From JANNPJ01 sp965200525 (GTDB lineage: Bacteria > Actinomycetota > Actinomycetes > Actinomycetales > Kineosporiaceae), in NCBI GenBank assembly GCA_965200525.1, contig OZ241368.1:4402001-4466000 (forward strand): a stretch of DNA of 64,000 nucleotides, given 5' to 3'. Positions within the stretch are counted from its first letter, which is position 1. The number at the start of each line of letters is the position of its first letter. The position numbers and the translations under genes are program-made. Below the pieces are notes generated by a model, which saw only the letters and a list, made by a program, of their open reading frames with translations, searched no databases and was not told the DNA's origin. Below are positions 46,601-54,244 of the stretch, one piece after another.

Positions 46601-48745
46601 GACAGCTACCTGGTGGTGGCGGCCGACAAGGGCACCGCGGCGTTCTCCGACATCGCCAACGAGGTGGCGATCGGCTACGGGTTCTGGCTCGGCGACGCGT
46701 TCGCCTCCGGCGGCTCGGTCGGCTACGACCACAAGGTCATGGGCATCACCGCCCGCGGGGCCTGGGCCAGTGTCGACCGGCACTTCCGCGAGCTCGGTCA
46801 GGACGTGCAGACCACACCGACCACGGTGGTCGGGATCGGCGACATGAGCGGCGACGTCTTCGGCAACGGGATGCTGCTGTCGCGCTCGCTGCTGCTGGTG
46901 GCCGCCTTCGACCACCGGCACATCTTTCTCGACCCGGCCCCGGATCCGGCCGCCTCGCACGCCGAGCGGGCCCGGCTGTTCCGGCTGCCCCGCTCCAGCT
47001 GGGCCGACTACGACCCGTCCCTGATCAGCGCGGGCGGTGGCGTGTACCCGCGGACGGCCAAGTCGGTGCCGGTCTCGGCGGCCGCCGCCGAGCGGCTCGG
47101 GCTCGACCCGGGCGCCGGTGCGCTGACCCCGGCCGAGCTGATCCGGGCGATCCTGGCCGCGCCGGTCGACCTGCTCTGGAACGGCGGCATCGGCACCTAC
47201 GTAAAGGCCTCGACCCAGAGCCACGCCGAGGTCGGCGACAAGGCCAACGACGCCATCCGGCTGGACGGCAAACAGGTACGGGCCCGGGTGATCGGTGAGG
47301 GCGGCAACCTGGGCCTGACCCAGCTCGGCCGGGTCGAGGCGGCCCTGGCCGGCGTCCGGGTGAACACCGACGCGATCGACAACTCGGCCGGGGTCGACTG
47401 CTCCGACCACGAGGTCAACATCAAGATCCTGCTCGACCGGGTAGTGGCCGCCGGCGAGGCCAGCGTGCAGCAGCGCAACGAGCTGCTGGCCGAGATGACG
47501 GACGACGTCGGCCGGCTGGTGCTGCGGGACAACTACGAGCAGAACGTGCTGCTCGGCAACGCCCGCCGGCAGTCGCGCAACATGATGCGGGTGCACCAGC
47601 GGTTCATCCAGACCCTGGAGGCCCGGGGCCTGCTCAACCGCGAGCTGGAGTACCTGCCCGACGACGCCACCCTGGCCGCCCGGGCCGAGGCCGGGCTGGG
47701 GCTGACCTCGCCCGAGTTCTCGGTGCTGGTGGCCTACGCCAAGCTGACCCTGACCGACGACATCGGCTCGACGTCGCTGCCCGACGACCCCTGGCTGGAC
47801 CGGGTGCTGCGCGGGTACTTCCCGCCGCAGCTGTCGCAGCGGTACGCCGAGCAGCTCGCCGCGCACCCGCTGCGCCGGCAGATCGTGACCACCTGCCTGG
47901 TCAACGACATGGTCAACCGGGGCGGGATCACGTTCGCCTTCCGGGCCCAGGAGGAGACGTCGGCCACCGCCGACCAGATCGCTCGGGCCTACATCGTCTG
48001 CCGGGAGATCTTCGACTTCAACGGCTTCAGCCAGGCCATCGAGGCGCTGGACGGCGTCGTCCCGACCCAGGAACAGTCCGCGCTCTACCTGGGATTCCGG
48101 CGGTTGCTGGATCGCTCCGTGCGCTGGTTCCTGGCGGTCCGACCGGGGACGATCGACATCGGGGCCGAGATCGACCGGTTCGGGCCGGTGGTCGGCGAGC
48201 TGGCCCCGCAGCTGCCCGAACTGGTGGCCGGCGAGCAGCGCGAGGTGCTGGCCGCCGAGATCGCTCGGCTGCAGGCCCTGGGCGTGCCCGAGCCGCTGGC
48301 CCGGCAGGTCGCCGGCCTGCTGACCCGGTTCATGCTGCTCGACATCGCCGAGATCGCCCGCCGCACCGGTGAACCGGCCCGGTCGGTGGCCACGATGTAC
48401 CTGACCCTGGCCGACCGGTACGGCGTGGTCGGGCTGCTGCGGCGGATCTCGGCCCTCTCCCGCGGCGACCAGTGGAAGTCGCTGGCCCGGGCCAGCCTGC
48501 GGTACGACCTCTACGCCGCGCTGGAGGCCCTGGTCGTGGCCGTGCTGGAGACGACCGCCGACGAGGCCGCAGACCCGGATCGGACGATCGAGGAGCGGGT
48601 CGCCGTCTTCGAGCGGGCCAACTCCGAGCGGGTCACTCACGTGCGGGCGACCATGCAGGAGGTGTGCCGGCTGCCCGAGGCCGATATCGCCGCCTTGTCG
48701 GTGGTGCTCCGGTCACTGCGCTCGATCGTCCGGAGCACCGCTTAG
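43691..48745 (+). CDS. gdh: NAD-specific glutamate dehydrogenase, large (1600-residue) type
   Basis: A 1684-residue enzyme that oxidatively deaminates glutamate to 2-oxoglutarate with NAD. The long N-terminal region (about 700 residues, with ACT-like parts such as VEIVAADVPFLVDSVNGELARL) is regulatory. The catalytic domain begins near residue 840 with AMEGVHLRFGAVARGGLRWSDR, the catalytic Lys segment KNAVIVPTGAKGGFVAK, and the NAD-binding part VVGIGDMSGDVFGNGMLLS. The C-terminal 400 residues are helical. Relatives are the L_180 enzymes of streptomycetes and mycobacteria (1600-1650 residues). ATG at 43691 has ggtggg nine bases upstream; ATG at 43655 and 43718 are alternatives. The gene is monocistronic or cotranscribed with pdtaS, ten bases downstream. 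Confidence 0.95.
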   Translation: MSGGALVLPMTDSDRQTLLSLTARSAELLEAGPSGPAGAGSAERPPGLPVNRFLERYFRNIALDDLIGRRPSDLAGLALSHRAVAARRPQGTAVVRVFTPTDDTQGWSTGHTVIEIVAADVPFLVDSVNGELARLDCEIHLVIHPQLVIRRDVAGTMLEILDLPPHLAGRPELPRDAVVESWIHVEIDRESDTDRLATLQEALLRVLDDVRVTVEDWPKMRASALRIAAELRETPPAGLTAEDVDEGVELLHWLAEGHFTFIGYREYSLLERDGEESLLGRTGTGLGVLRYDQKVASDSFGRLTAPARAKARERSLLVLTKANSRATVHRTAYLDYIGVKDFDDAGEVIGERRFLGLFASSAYTGSVLDIPVVRRKVAAVLERGGFSPDSHSGKDLLQILQTYPRDELFEIDVDDLYEIAVAVMQLQERRRTRLFLRVDDYGRYVSCLVYLPRERYITSVRTRIEQVLRQAIGGTSVDYTARVTESVLARLHFVVRVPVGAGIPELDPAALEAALVEITRSWDDDFQAAAVKALGEESATRLLRQWGSGFPEAYRADVDPRAAVGDVCRLNAMDLGRERDGALAMKLYEPEGAAPDERRFAFYRREPLSLSAVLPYLAHLGVEVVDERPYELRSSQGRRAYVYDFGLRGAQADGRVPGLDHPEAVHRLFCNAFEAAWWGDAESDGFNRLVLGAGLDWRQVSVLRAYSRYLRQAGSTFGQDYVEDCLVTHSEVAALLVELFETRFDPDRFGGPAPSGLAAEARTTAAETLVSKIRAALEGVASLDHDRILRAFLDLILATMRTNYFVTAARGWAERPEEPEDVAPPAIARPALALKLDPHALTYLPAPRPAHEIFVYSPAMEGVHLRFGAVARGGLRWSDRREDFRTEVLGLVKAQMVKNAVIVPTGAKGGFVAKQLPDPAADRDAWLAEGIACYRSFISALLDVTDNQALGPEGEQVVVPPPRVVRHDGDDSYLVVAADKGTAAFSDIANEVAIGYGFWLGDAFASGGSVGYDHKVMGITARGAWASVDRHFRELGQDVQTTPTTVVGIGDMSGDVFGNGMLLSRSLLLVAAFDHRHIFLDPAPDPAASHAERARLFRLPRSSWADYDPSLISAGGGVYPRTAKSVPVSAAAAERLGLDPGAGALTPAELIRAILAAPVDLLWNGGIGTYVKASTQSHAEVGDKANDAIRLDGKQVRARVIGEGGNLGLTQLGRVEAALAGVRVNTDAIDNSAGVDCSDHEVNIKILLDRVVAAGEASVQQRNELLAEMTDDVGRLVLRDNYEQNVLLGNARRQSRNMMRVHQRFIQTLEARGLLNRELEYLPDDATLAARAEAGLGLTSPEFSVLVAYAKLTLTDDIGSTSLPDDPWLDRVLRGYFPPQLSQRYAEQLAAHPLRRQIVTTCLVNDMVNRGGITFAFRAQEETSATADQIARAYIVCREIFDFNGFSQAIEALDGVVPTQEQSALYLGFRRLLDRSVRWFLAVRPGTIDIGAEIDRFGPVVGELAPQLPELVAGEQREVLAAEIARLQALGVPEPLARQVAGLLTRFMLLDIAEIARRTGEPARSVATMYLTLADRYGVVGLLRRISALSRGDQWKSLARASLRYDLYAALEALVVAVLETTADEAADPDRTIEERVAVFERANSERVTHVRATMQEVCRLPEADIAALSVVLRSLRSIVRSTA

Positions 48746-48755
48746 TCTTGGTCCC

Positions 48756-50246
48756 ATGCCGACGATGAAAGACCTGGTCGCAAGGCACAGCGACCTGAAC
48801 CAGGCCGACCTGGAATGGCTGCACCTGCTGGTCGGCGACTGGCAGATGCTGTCCGACCTGTCGTTCGCCGACCTGGTGCTGTGGGTGCCCCGCAAGGATC
48901 ACGGCGGCTGGGTGGCGGCGGCCCACTGCCGGCCCAGCACCGGGGTCACGGTCTACTACGACGACATGGTCGGCACGCTGGTCGAGGCCGGCCGCCGTCC
49001 GCTGCTGGACCGGGCCTACGAGCTGGTCCGGATCTGCCGTGAGCGCGACCCGGAGTGGCACGACGACGTCCCGGTCCGCGAGGAGACGGTGCCGGTGCTG
49101 CGAGCCGGCCAGCCGATCGCGGTGGTCGCCCGGCACACCAACCTCTCCTCGGCCCGGACCCCGAGCCGACTTGAGCTGACATACCTGCAGTGTGCCGACG
49201 ACCTCACCAGGATGATCTGCGCCGGGGACTTCCCACTGGTCGGAGCGCCGAGCGGGCCGCGCCGGGGGGCGCCACGGGTCGGTGACGGCCTGGTCCGGAT
49301 GGACAAGGAGGGCAAGGTCAGTTACGCCAGCCCGAACGCCGTCTCGGCCCTGCACCGGCTCGGGCACTTCGGCGACATCGTCGACCGCACCCTGTCGGAG
49401 ATCATCACGCCGCTGCTGGACCAGCCGGGCACGGTCGACGAGTCGCTGCCCCTGGTACTGACCGGCCGGGCGCCCTGGCGCAGCCACATCGAGAGTCACG
49501 CCGCCGCCCTGTCGCTGCGGGCCATCCCGCTCAAGGTGGGTGGCGAGCGGACCGGTGCGCTGCTGCTGCTGCGCGAGATCTCGGAACTGCGCCGGCGGGA
49601 GCGGGAGTTGCTGACCAAGGACGCGACCATCCGCGAGGTGCATCACCGGGTCAAGAACAACCTGCAGACGGTGGCCGCGCTGCTGCGGCTGCAGGCCCGG
49701 CGGATCAAGTCCGACGAGGGCCGGCTGGCCCTGCAGGAGGCGATGCGCCGGGTGGCGACCATCGCCCTGGTGCACGAGACGTTGTCCGAAGGGCTGGGCG
49801 AGACGGTCGACTTCGACGACGTGGTCGGCCGCACCCTGTCGCTGGCGGTCGAGCTGGCCGGGCCGTCGGCGTCGGTGAAGATCCGCCGCGAGGGCCGGTT
49901 CGGCGAGTTGCGGGCGGAGAACGCGACCCCGCTGGCCCTGGTGCTGACCGAGCTGGTGACCAACGCGGTGGAGCACGGTCTGCGGGAGAGCGGCGGGACG
50001 GTGATGGTGACGGCGCAGCGTCAGGGAGCCCGGCTGCGTACCTCGATCAAGGACGACGGCGCGGGCCTACCGGAGGGCTTCGTGGCCGGTGGGTCAGGAC
50101 TCGGCACCCAGATCGTGCAGGCCCTGATCAGCGGCGAGATGCAGGGCGTGATCACCTGGGCCCGGGTGCCCGAGGGGGGCACCGAGGTGGTGGTCGAGGT
50201 GACCGTGCAGACCTCACCGCTGGATGCCCTGGAAGAGGCGATCTGA
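48756..50246 (+). CDS. pdtaS: Sensor histidine kinase PdtaS
   Basis: A 496-residue cytosolic kinase. An N-terminal GAF-type domain (about 1-150; LVLWVPRKDHGGWVAAAHCRPSTG) and a PAS-type domain (about 170-280; GLVRMDKEGKVSYASPNAVSALHRLG) precede the HisKA_2 domain with phospho-acceptor His296 in REVHHRVKNNLQTVAALLRLQARRI and the ATPase domain (ELVTNAVEHGLRESGG, KDDGAGLP, GSGLGTQIVQAL). Its partner in mycobacteria is PdtaR, an ANTAR RNA-binding antiterminator; that gene is not in this window. ATG at 48756 follows gdh by ten bases. Convergent with whiB1, as in M. tuberculosis. Confidence 0.95.
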   Translation: MPTMKDLVARHSDLNQADLEWLHLLVGDWQMLSDLSFADLVLWVPRKDHGGWVAAAHCRPSTGVTVYYDDMVGTLVEAGRRPLLDRAYELVRICRERDPEWHDDVPVREETVPVLRAGQPIAVVARHTNLSSARTPSRLELTYLQCADDLTRMICAGDFPLVGAPSGPRRGAPRVGDGLVRMDKEGKVSYASPNAVSALHRLGHFGDIVDRTLSEIITPLLDQPGTVDESLPLVLTGRAPWRSHIESHAAALSLRAIPLKVGGERTGALLLLREISELRRRERELLTKDATIREVHHRVKNNLQTVAALLRLQARRIKSDEGRLALQEAMRRVATIALVHETLSEGLGETVDFDDVVGRTLSLAVELAGPSASVKIRREGRFGELRAENATPLALVLTELVTNAVEHGLRESGGTVMVTAQRQGARLRTSIKDDGAGLPEGFVAGGSGLGTQIVQALISGEMQGVITWARVPEGGTEVVVEVTVQTSPLDALEEAI

Positions 50247-50301
50247 GTGCCACTCGGCGGTAACGGGTGACGGTGACGAGGAGGGTGGTGGCGAAGCAGA
50301 C

Positions 50302-50334
50302 GTCCCGGCACGTCGGTGTGTGACGTGCCGGGAC
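50302..50334. terminator. Bidirectional terminator between pdtaS and whiB1
   Basis: gtcccggcacgtc (50302-50314) pairs perfectly with gacgtgccgggac (50322-50334), loop of seven bases. It lies between the convergent pdtaS and whiB1 genes, so it can serve both. Confidence 0.8.
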
Positions 50335-50493
50335 ATCCGGGCTCGTGGTCGAGCCGACTGCTTCGGGGTGGTGCGGCCGGGCGAGCTCGATCGGGCTGCT
50401 CGCCGACTTCGACGCGGATCTCCGCGCCGGGGCGGCACGCGAGATCGCTTGCGTCGGTGTTTCGCCGTGCTGGTGAACTACGGGATCAGATGA

Positions 50494-50742
50494 TCAGCCG
50501 GCGCGACGAGCGCGAGCGTTACGACGCTTGAGCGCGCGGCGCTCGTCCTCAGACAGGCCGCCCCAGACGCCGGCATCCTGGCCGGTGTCGAGCGCCCATC
50601 GCAGGCACGTCTCAACGACCTCGCATCGACGGCAAACGGCCTTGGCTTCCTCGATCTGAAGAATTGCCGGGCCTGTGTTCCCGATCGGGAAGAACAGTTC
50701 CGGGTCCTCCTCGAGGCAGGCTGCCTCATGGCGCCAGTCCAT
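50494..50742 (-). CDS. whiB1: WhiB1-type iron-sulfur transcription factor
   Basis: An 82-residue Wbl protein. The four cluster ligands are Cys9, Cys37, Cys40 and Cys46, identical in spacing to M. tuberculosis WhiB1; the beta-turn GVWGG and the basic C-terminus RRALKRRNARARRAG follow. WhiB1 binds the primary sigma factor through a [4Fe-4S] cluster and is nitric-oxide sensitive. ATG at 50742 (MDWRHEAAC) matches the mycobacterial start and has aggag upstream; a GTG at 50754 would sit on that ribosome site. The gene is preceded by a long regulatory region. Confidence 0.95.
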   Translation of the reverse strand: MDWRHEAACLEEDPELFFPIGNTGPAILQIEEAKAVCRRCEVVETCLRWALDTGQDAGVWGGLSEDERRALKRRNARARRAG

Positions 50743-50793
50743 GGGTTGGTCCACTCCTCACGCCCTCAGGGCGGTAGTCATCGCTGTGAGGCA

Positions 50794-50809
50794 TGACAAG
50801 GTGGTGTCA
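50794..50809. promoter_or_regulatory. Inverted repeat TGACA-N6-TGTCA in the whiB1 leader
   Basis: tgacaaggtggtgtca has perfect five-base arms. On the minus strand it includes TTGACA and lies 52-67 bases before the whiB1 start, so it could be a -35 region with an overlapping operator, or an operator in the leader. No good -10 is found at 17 bases. Confidence 0.35.
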
Positions 50810-50928
50810 ATGCCCCTCGGGTTTTGGCCCCCCAGTTACGGGGTGTGGCCGGGTCGAGCGGGGTGCTTCGATCATCAGCGGATGCGTCTTCACACGCCCG
50901 ATGAATTCAACGTCCAGCCTCACACTCT

Positions 50929-50944
50929 TGTGCCCGCTTTCACA
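50929..50944. promoter_or_regulatory. Crp-like binding site upstream of whiB1
   Basis: tgtgcccgctttcaca matches the Crp consensus TGTGANNNNNNTCACA at nine of ten defined positions. It lies 187 bases upstream of the whiB1 start. In M. tuberculosis the whiB1 promoter is known to be controlled by the cAMP receptor protein Rv3676, so a conserved site is plausible. Confidence 0.5.
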
Positions 50945-51023
50945 AGGCTTTTCCCACGGTGACTTGAGCCATCTGTCGTTGCTCACCGTCACGATGCAGG
51001 ACTGTAGTCGTTAAGGCACGCTG

Positions 51024-51033
51024 CGTATATACG
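51024..51033. promoter_or_regulatory. Perfect AT-rich palindrome cgtatatacg
   Basis: A ten-base perfect palindrome in a low-GC setting (gcacgctgcgtatatacgtcgctgg). Such runs are very rare in this genome segment, so selection as an operator or promoter element is possible. No regulator can be named. Confidence 0.25.
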
Positions 51034-51471
51034 TCGCTGGTCATTGGTCTCGAAACAATTACTTCGGCTGATCAGCCCGGTGACCGGGGAGGCGGCGGTC
51101 TGTGACGCCACCCACGAACAGCCGTGCGTTCAGTGATCAACGTGCAACGAATCGTGGATTTCTGAGTGCAAGCAGTGAACAACATCGGAGTGAGCCATTA
51201 ATTCCCTCGCCTCCTAACAACAGAGAGTGATTGGCTGGTCGCTAAGACCCCATAGCACCGCGAATCGGGCGTCATTGCCGTCGGGTCGGCTCCCGGACTC
51301 AGCGCTCGGTGTCCGGTGTCGCGTACTAGCGTGGCGTCGGGTCTTTGGCTCGCAACTCGACATCAGTAATACGTTCGCGCCTGGGCCCGGGGGTCACCGC
51401 GAGCGGCCCGAACGCCAACCGATGACCGCCCCCCGAACCCTGAGATCCGTGACCAGCGAGGATGAGGACCG

Positions 51472-51891
51472 ATGAGCGCCGCCGGCGACGAGCATTCCGA
51501 CGAGCACCCCCCGGACCCGGCCGGCCGGCTGCGGCTGCTGGTCGCCTCGCTGGTCGGGGCCGAGGCCGCCCTGCTGTTGTTCGCGGCCGCGTTCCTCCTG
51601 GGCCGGGCGGCCACCACGAACGACGAGAGCCCGGCCGAGCTGATCTCGCTGGCCGTGGTGGCCGTGGTGGTCGGGCTCGGGCTGGCCCTGTGCGCGCGAG
51701 GGGTCCGGTCCGGCCTGAGCTGGACCAGGGGGCCCGTACTGACCTGGCAGCTGCTGCAGGCGGCGGTCGGGGCGCCCTTGTCGTCCACCGGCTCCTGGTG
51801 GGCCGGTGTGCCGCTGCTGGCGGCGGCGGTCGTGGTCGGGGTGCTGATCGCCGGCCGGCACGTGATCCCGCGGCCGGCCGGCCGGTCCTGA
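51472..51891 (+). CDS. Small four-helix membrane protein
   Basis: A 139-residue protein with an acidic N-terminus (DEHSDEHPPDPAG) and four predicted membrane helices: LLVASLVGAEAALLLFAAAF, LISLAVVAVVVGLGLALCA, VLTWQLLQAAVGAPL and VPLLAAAVVVGVLIAGRHV. Similar short membrane proteins are found throughout actinobacteria without assigned function. ATG at 51472 has gaggatgagg upstream, a usable ribosome site. It is convergent with the sigF operon, 55 bases away. Confidence 0.75.
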   Translation: MSAAGDEHSDEHPPDPAGRLRLLVASLVGAEAALLLFAAAFLLGRAATTNDESPAELISLAVVAVVVGLGLALCARGVRSGLSWTRGPVLTWQLLQAAVGAPLSSTGSWWAGVPLLAAAVVVGVLIAGRHVIPRPAGRS

Positions 51892-51946
51892 GCAGATCCC
51901 GGCCAGACCCCGGTCGGAGCCGGTTCAGGGCTCGACCAGATCCAGA

Positions 51947-53035
51947 TCAGAGTTCTTCGGTCAGCTCCGACCGGAGCGCGGCCAGGCTCTTGGCCAGCAG
52001 CCGGGAGACGTGCATCTGGGAGACGCCGATCTCGGCCGCGATCTGCGACTGCGACATCCCGCGGGCGAACCGCAGCTCCAGAATCCGCTGCTGGCGGGCC
52101 GGCAGCCGGGCCAGCAGCGGGCGCAGGGTCTCCCGCTGCTCGACCAGCTCCAGGGCCGAGTCCTCGAACGCCTTGGTCATCCGGTCGGACTCGTCGGCCG
52201 TGATCGGCAGCGGCACGGTGATGTAGGCGCTCGCCGTCTCCAGGGCCTCGAGCACCAGGTCGGCGTCCACCTGCAGGTACGCGGCGAGCTCGTGGACGGT
52301 GGGGGAGCGGTCGAGGTTGTGGGTGAGCGTCTCGCGGGCCTCGGACACCCGCCGTCCCAGATCCTGCACGCGGCGCGGGATGCGCAGCGCCCAGCCCCGG
52401 TCGCGGAAGTGCCGCCGGATCTCGCCGACGATGGTCGGGACGGCGAAGGCGGCGAACGAGCCCCGACTCGGGTTGTACCGGTCGACCGCGTGCAGCAGAC
52501 CGATGGTGCCCACCTGGACCAGGTCGTCGTACGGCTCGCCCCGGCCCCGGAACCGCTGGGCCAGGTGATGAACCAGAGGCAGGTGGGCCTCGATCACGGT
52601 CCGCCGCAGAGTGCCGTGCCGGGGGTCGGCCGAGGTCATCTCGGCCAGGGCGATCAGCCGGGGATCGACCCGGGGGGCCGACTGCTCGCCGTCGGAACCG
52701 ACTGGCTCGCTGCTGACCATGACGTCCTCGAGCAGTTCGCTGCTCAGGGTCTCGTCGCTGATCACGTCGTCGTCCAGGTCGTCGGCCTCGACCTGCTCCA
52801 CGTCGTCGGTGCGGGGCATCTCCACCGCGTCGATCGACGGGACGCCCGGGCCTGCGGCCCCGCCGATCCGGGTGCCGAGCTGGGCGGCGGCCGGATCACT
52901 GGATTCGATGCCGGCGAGAGGTGGGCGCGCTGCCGACTCGGATCGCTCCGGGAGCAGCTCGCCGAGCAGGTTGCGCTGGCTCGGTGGCCGCTGCAGCACG
53001 GTGAGCGAAGACTCGGTGATGTCCTGGCGGGTCAC
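51947..53035 (-). CDS. sigF: SigF/SigB-type RNA polymerase sigma factor with long N-terminal extension
   Basis: A 362-residue group 3 sigma factor. Region 2 is LPLVHHLAQRFRGRGEPYDDLVQVGTIGLLHAVDRYNPSRG, with FAAFAVPTIVGEIRRHFRDRGW; region 3 is RIPRRVQDLGRRVSEARETL; region 4 is LPARQQRILELRFARGMSQSQIAAEIGVSQMHVSRLL. These are the marks of the stress/sporulation SigF-SigB group. About 125 residues precede region 2, including an acidic stretch (VEADDLDDDVISDETLSSEL); typical SigF proteins of about 260 residues lack it. GTG at 53035 overlaps the stop of the anti-sigma gene (GTGA), as in other sigma/anti-sigma operons, which supports the long form. Confidence 0.9.
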   Translation of the reverse strand: MTRQDITESSLTVLQRPPSQRNLLGELLPERSESAARPPLAGIESSDPAAAQLGTRIGGAAGPGVPSIDAVEMPRTDDVEQVEADDLDDDVISDETLSSELLEDVMVSSEPVGSDGEQSAPRVDPRLIALAEMTSADPRHGTLRRTVIEAHLPLVHHLAQRFRGRGEPYDDLVQVGTIGLLHAVDRYNPSRGSFAAFAVPTIVGEIRRHFRDRGWALRIPRRVQDLGRRVSEARETLTHNLDRSPTVHELAAYLQVDADLVLEALETASAYITVPLPITADESDRMTKAFEDSALELVEQRETLRPLLARLPARQQRILELRFARGMSQSQIAAEIGVSQMHVSRLLAKSLAALRSELTEEL

Positions 53036-53451
53036 TGTTCTCCCCGTCCGCGGTGGGTCAGCCGGATCCAGGCCCCGCTGTCGTTGACGCCGGTGACGAC
53101 CTCACCGGCCAGCGCCCGCAGGACCGACCAGGAGAAGCTCGCGGTCTCGGGCAGGGCCTCGGCCGGGCCGGCGATGACGACCGTGAGGCTGCCCTCGCCG
53201 ACGCTGAACGAGGCGTTCAACGAGCGGCCCGGATGCGCGCGGCCGGCCAGCAGCAAGGAGCAGGCCTCGTCGACGGCGATCCGCAGGTCCTCGATCTCGT
53301 CGATGCTGAGATTCAGCCGGGCCGCCAGGCCGGCGGTCGCGGTACGGACCACCACCAGGTAGGCAGGGTCTGCAGGAACGCGAAGATCCACGAAGTCCGT
53401 GGTCTCCACCGTCGCCTGTCGCTGAGTCTTGCGCGACGGCACTGCGCTCAC
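53032..53451 (-). CDS. rsbW: RsbW-type anti-sigma factor (GHKL ATPase kinase)
   Basis: A 139-residue protein with an RsbW-like fold: FVDLRVPADPAYLVVVRTATAGLAARLNLSIDEIEDLRIAVDEACSLLL, then SLTVVIAGPAEALPETASFSWSVLRALAGEV. The N-box AVDEACSLLL lacks the usual Asn, as in many actinobacterial RsbW proteins, so kinase activity is uncertain. It would hold the SigF-type factor inactive until an anti-anti-sigma factor binds; no such gene is seen next to it. GTG at 53451 gives the usual length; an open frame to 53550 adds an unconserved tail. Confidence 0.88.
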   Translation of the reverse strand: MSAVPSRKTQRQATVETTDFVDLRVPADPAYLVVVRTATAGLAARLNLSIDEIEDLRIAVDEACSLLLAGRAHPGRSLNASFSVGEGSLTVVIAGPAEALPETASFSWSVLRALAGEVVTGVNDSGAWIRLTHRGRGEQ

Positions 53452-53650
53452 ATCCCCCCGAGATGACGGTAGGTCGACCGGAAAGTTGCGGTGCGCGGTT
53501 CGTTCGTTACGGAACGACACCAATGTCACCATCGGGCAAGGATAGAACACGTTGCGTGTGTGGTGTCGACGCTATCCGAACTTCCTTCTCGTCGGGATAT
53601 TCACACCTGTTGCCGTCTGTCACAACCCGCAGGACGTCATGCGCGTTGCG

Positions 53651-54244
53651 TCATGAACGGCTTCCGGCGAGCGTCGTCAGGGCCCCGTCGGTGAGTCTCC
53701 AGACCGTCCACTCGTCCTGCGGTTCGGCCCCGACCCCACGGTAGAAGCCATGGGCCGGTTCGTTCCAGTCCAGGACCCACCACTCCAGCCGGGCGTATCC
53801 GCGGTCGGTGCAGATCGACGCCAGTTCGGTCAGCAGGGCCCGGCCCGCGCCGAGCCGGCGGAAGGCCGGCTGCACGTAGAGATCCTCGAGCCAGAGCCCG
53901 TGCCGGCCCCGCCAGGTCGAGAACGTGACGTACCAGATGGCTAGCCCCACGACCTCGGGCCCGGCCGGTCCGTCGACCTCGACCACATGGCAGTGCACCC
54001 GGGCGTGCGGGCTGAAGAAGGCGGCCCCGAAATCCTCGGCGGTGGCCGTGACCGCGTCGGGTTCGCGCTCGTAGACGGCCAGTTCGCGAACCAGCGCGTC
54101 GATCCGGGGCACGTCCGCGGGGCGGGCCGGCCGGACCCGCCAGACCGTGCCGGCCGAGGCCCGGGCCACCCCGGTGGACGGTGCCGGGTCGGTGACGGCG
54201 TCGGGAGCGCTCTCGGGCAGGCCGGCCAGAGCGTCAGAGGTCAT
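53651..54244 (-). CDS. GNAT acetyltransferase, diamine-acetyltransferase-like
   Basis: A 197-residue acetyltransferase. After a 35-residue variable tail come VRPARPADVPRIDALVRELAVYEREPDAV, FFSPHARVHCHVVEVDG, VGLAIWYVTFSTWRGRHGLWLEDLYVQPAFRRLGAGRALLTELA and YARLEWWVLDWNEPAHGFYRGVGAEPQDEW. The WRGRHGLWLEDLYV and WWVLDWN segments are typical of the spermidine/diamine acetyltransferase group. ATG at 54244 overlaps the stop of the FtsK-like gene (ATGA). Confidence 0.88.
   Translation of the reverse strand: MTSDALAGLPESAPDAVTDPAPSTGVARASAGTVWRVRPARPADVPRIDALVRELAVYEREPDAVTATAEDFGAAFFSPHARVHCHVVEVDGPAGPEVVGLAIWYVTFSTWRGRHGLWLEDLYVQPAFRRLGAGRALLTELASICTDRGYARLEWWVLDWNEPAHGFYRGVGAEPQDEWTVWRLTDGALTTLAGSRS

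Larger units (their letters stand above)
50743..51471. other. 729-base gene-free region upstream of whiB1
   Basis: This is the longest non-coding stretch and is less GC-rich than its surroundings, especially 50930-51260. It contains an inverted repeat TGACA-N6-TGTCA (50794-50809), a hairpin ggccccccagttacggggtg (about 50826-50850), a Crp-like palindrome (50929-50944) and a perfect palindrome cgtatatacg (51024-51033). Short open frames across it (for example 50675-50962 and 51227-51475) lack ribosome sites and coding character. It must hold the whiB1 promoter on the minus strand and the promoter of the membrane protein at 51472. An RNA gene cannot be excluded, but none is recognised. Confidence 0.6.

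Noticed and set aside
44849..48640. Minus-strand open frame of 1263 codons opposite the NAD-glutamate dehydrogenase
   Set aside because: Composition of a GC shadow, no ribosome site, and fully overlapped by a conserved enzyme.
50675..50962. Plus-strand open frame of 95 codons across the whiB1 start region
   Set aside because: It overlaps whiB1 on the opposite strand, lacks a ribosome site and codon bias, and runs through the candidate operators.
51227..51475. Open frame of 82 codons ending in an ATGA overlap with the membrane protein gene
   Set aside because: The overlap is attractive, but the sequence (RPHSTANRASLPSG) is not protein-like, base composition at third positions is not biased, and no ribosome site precedes its GTG.
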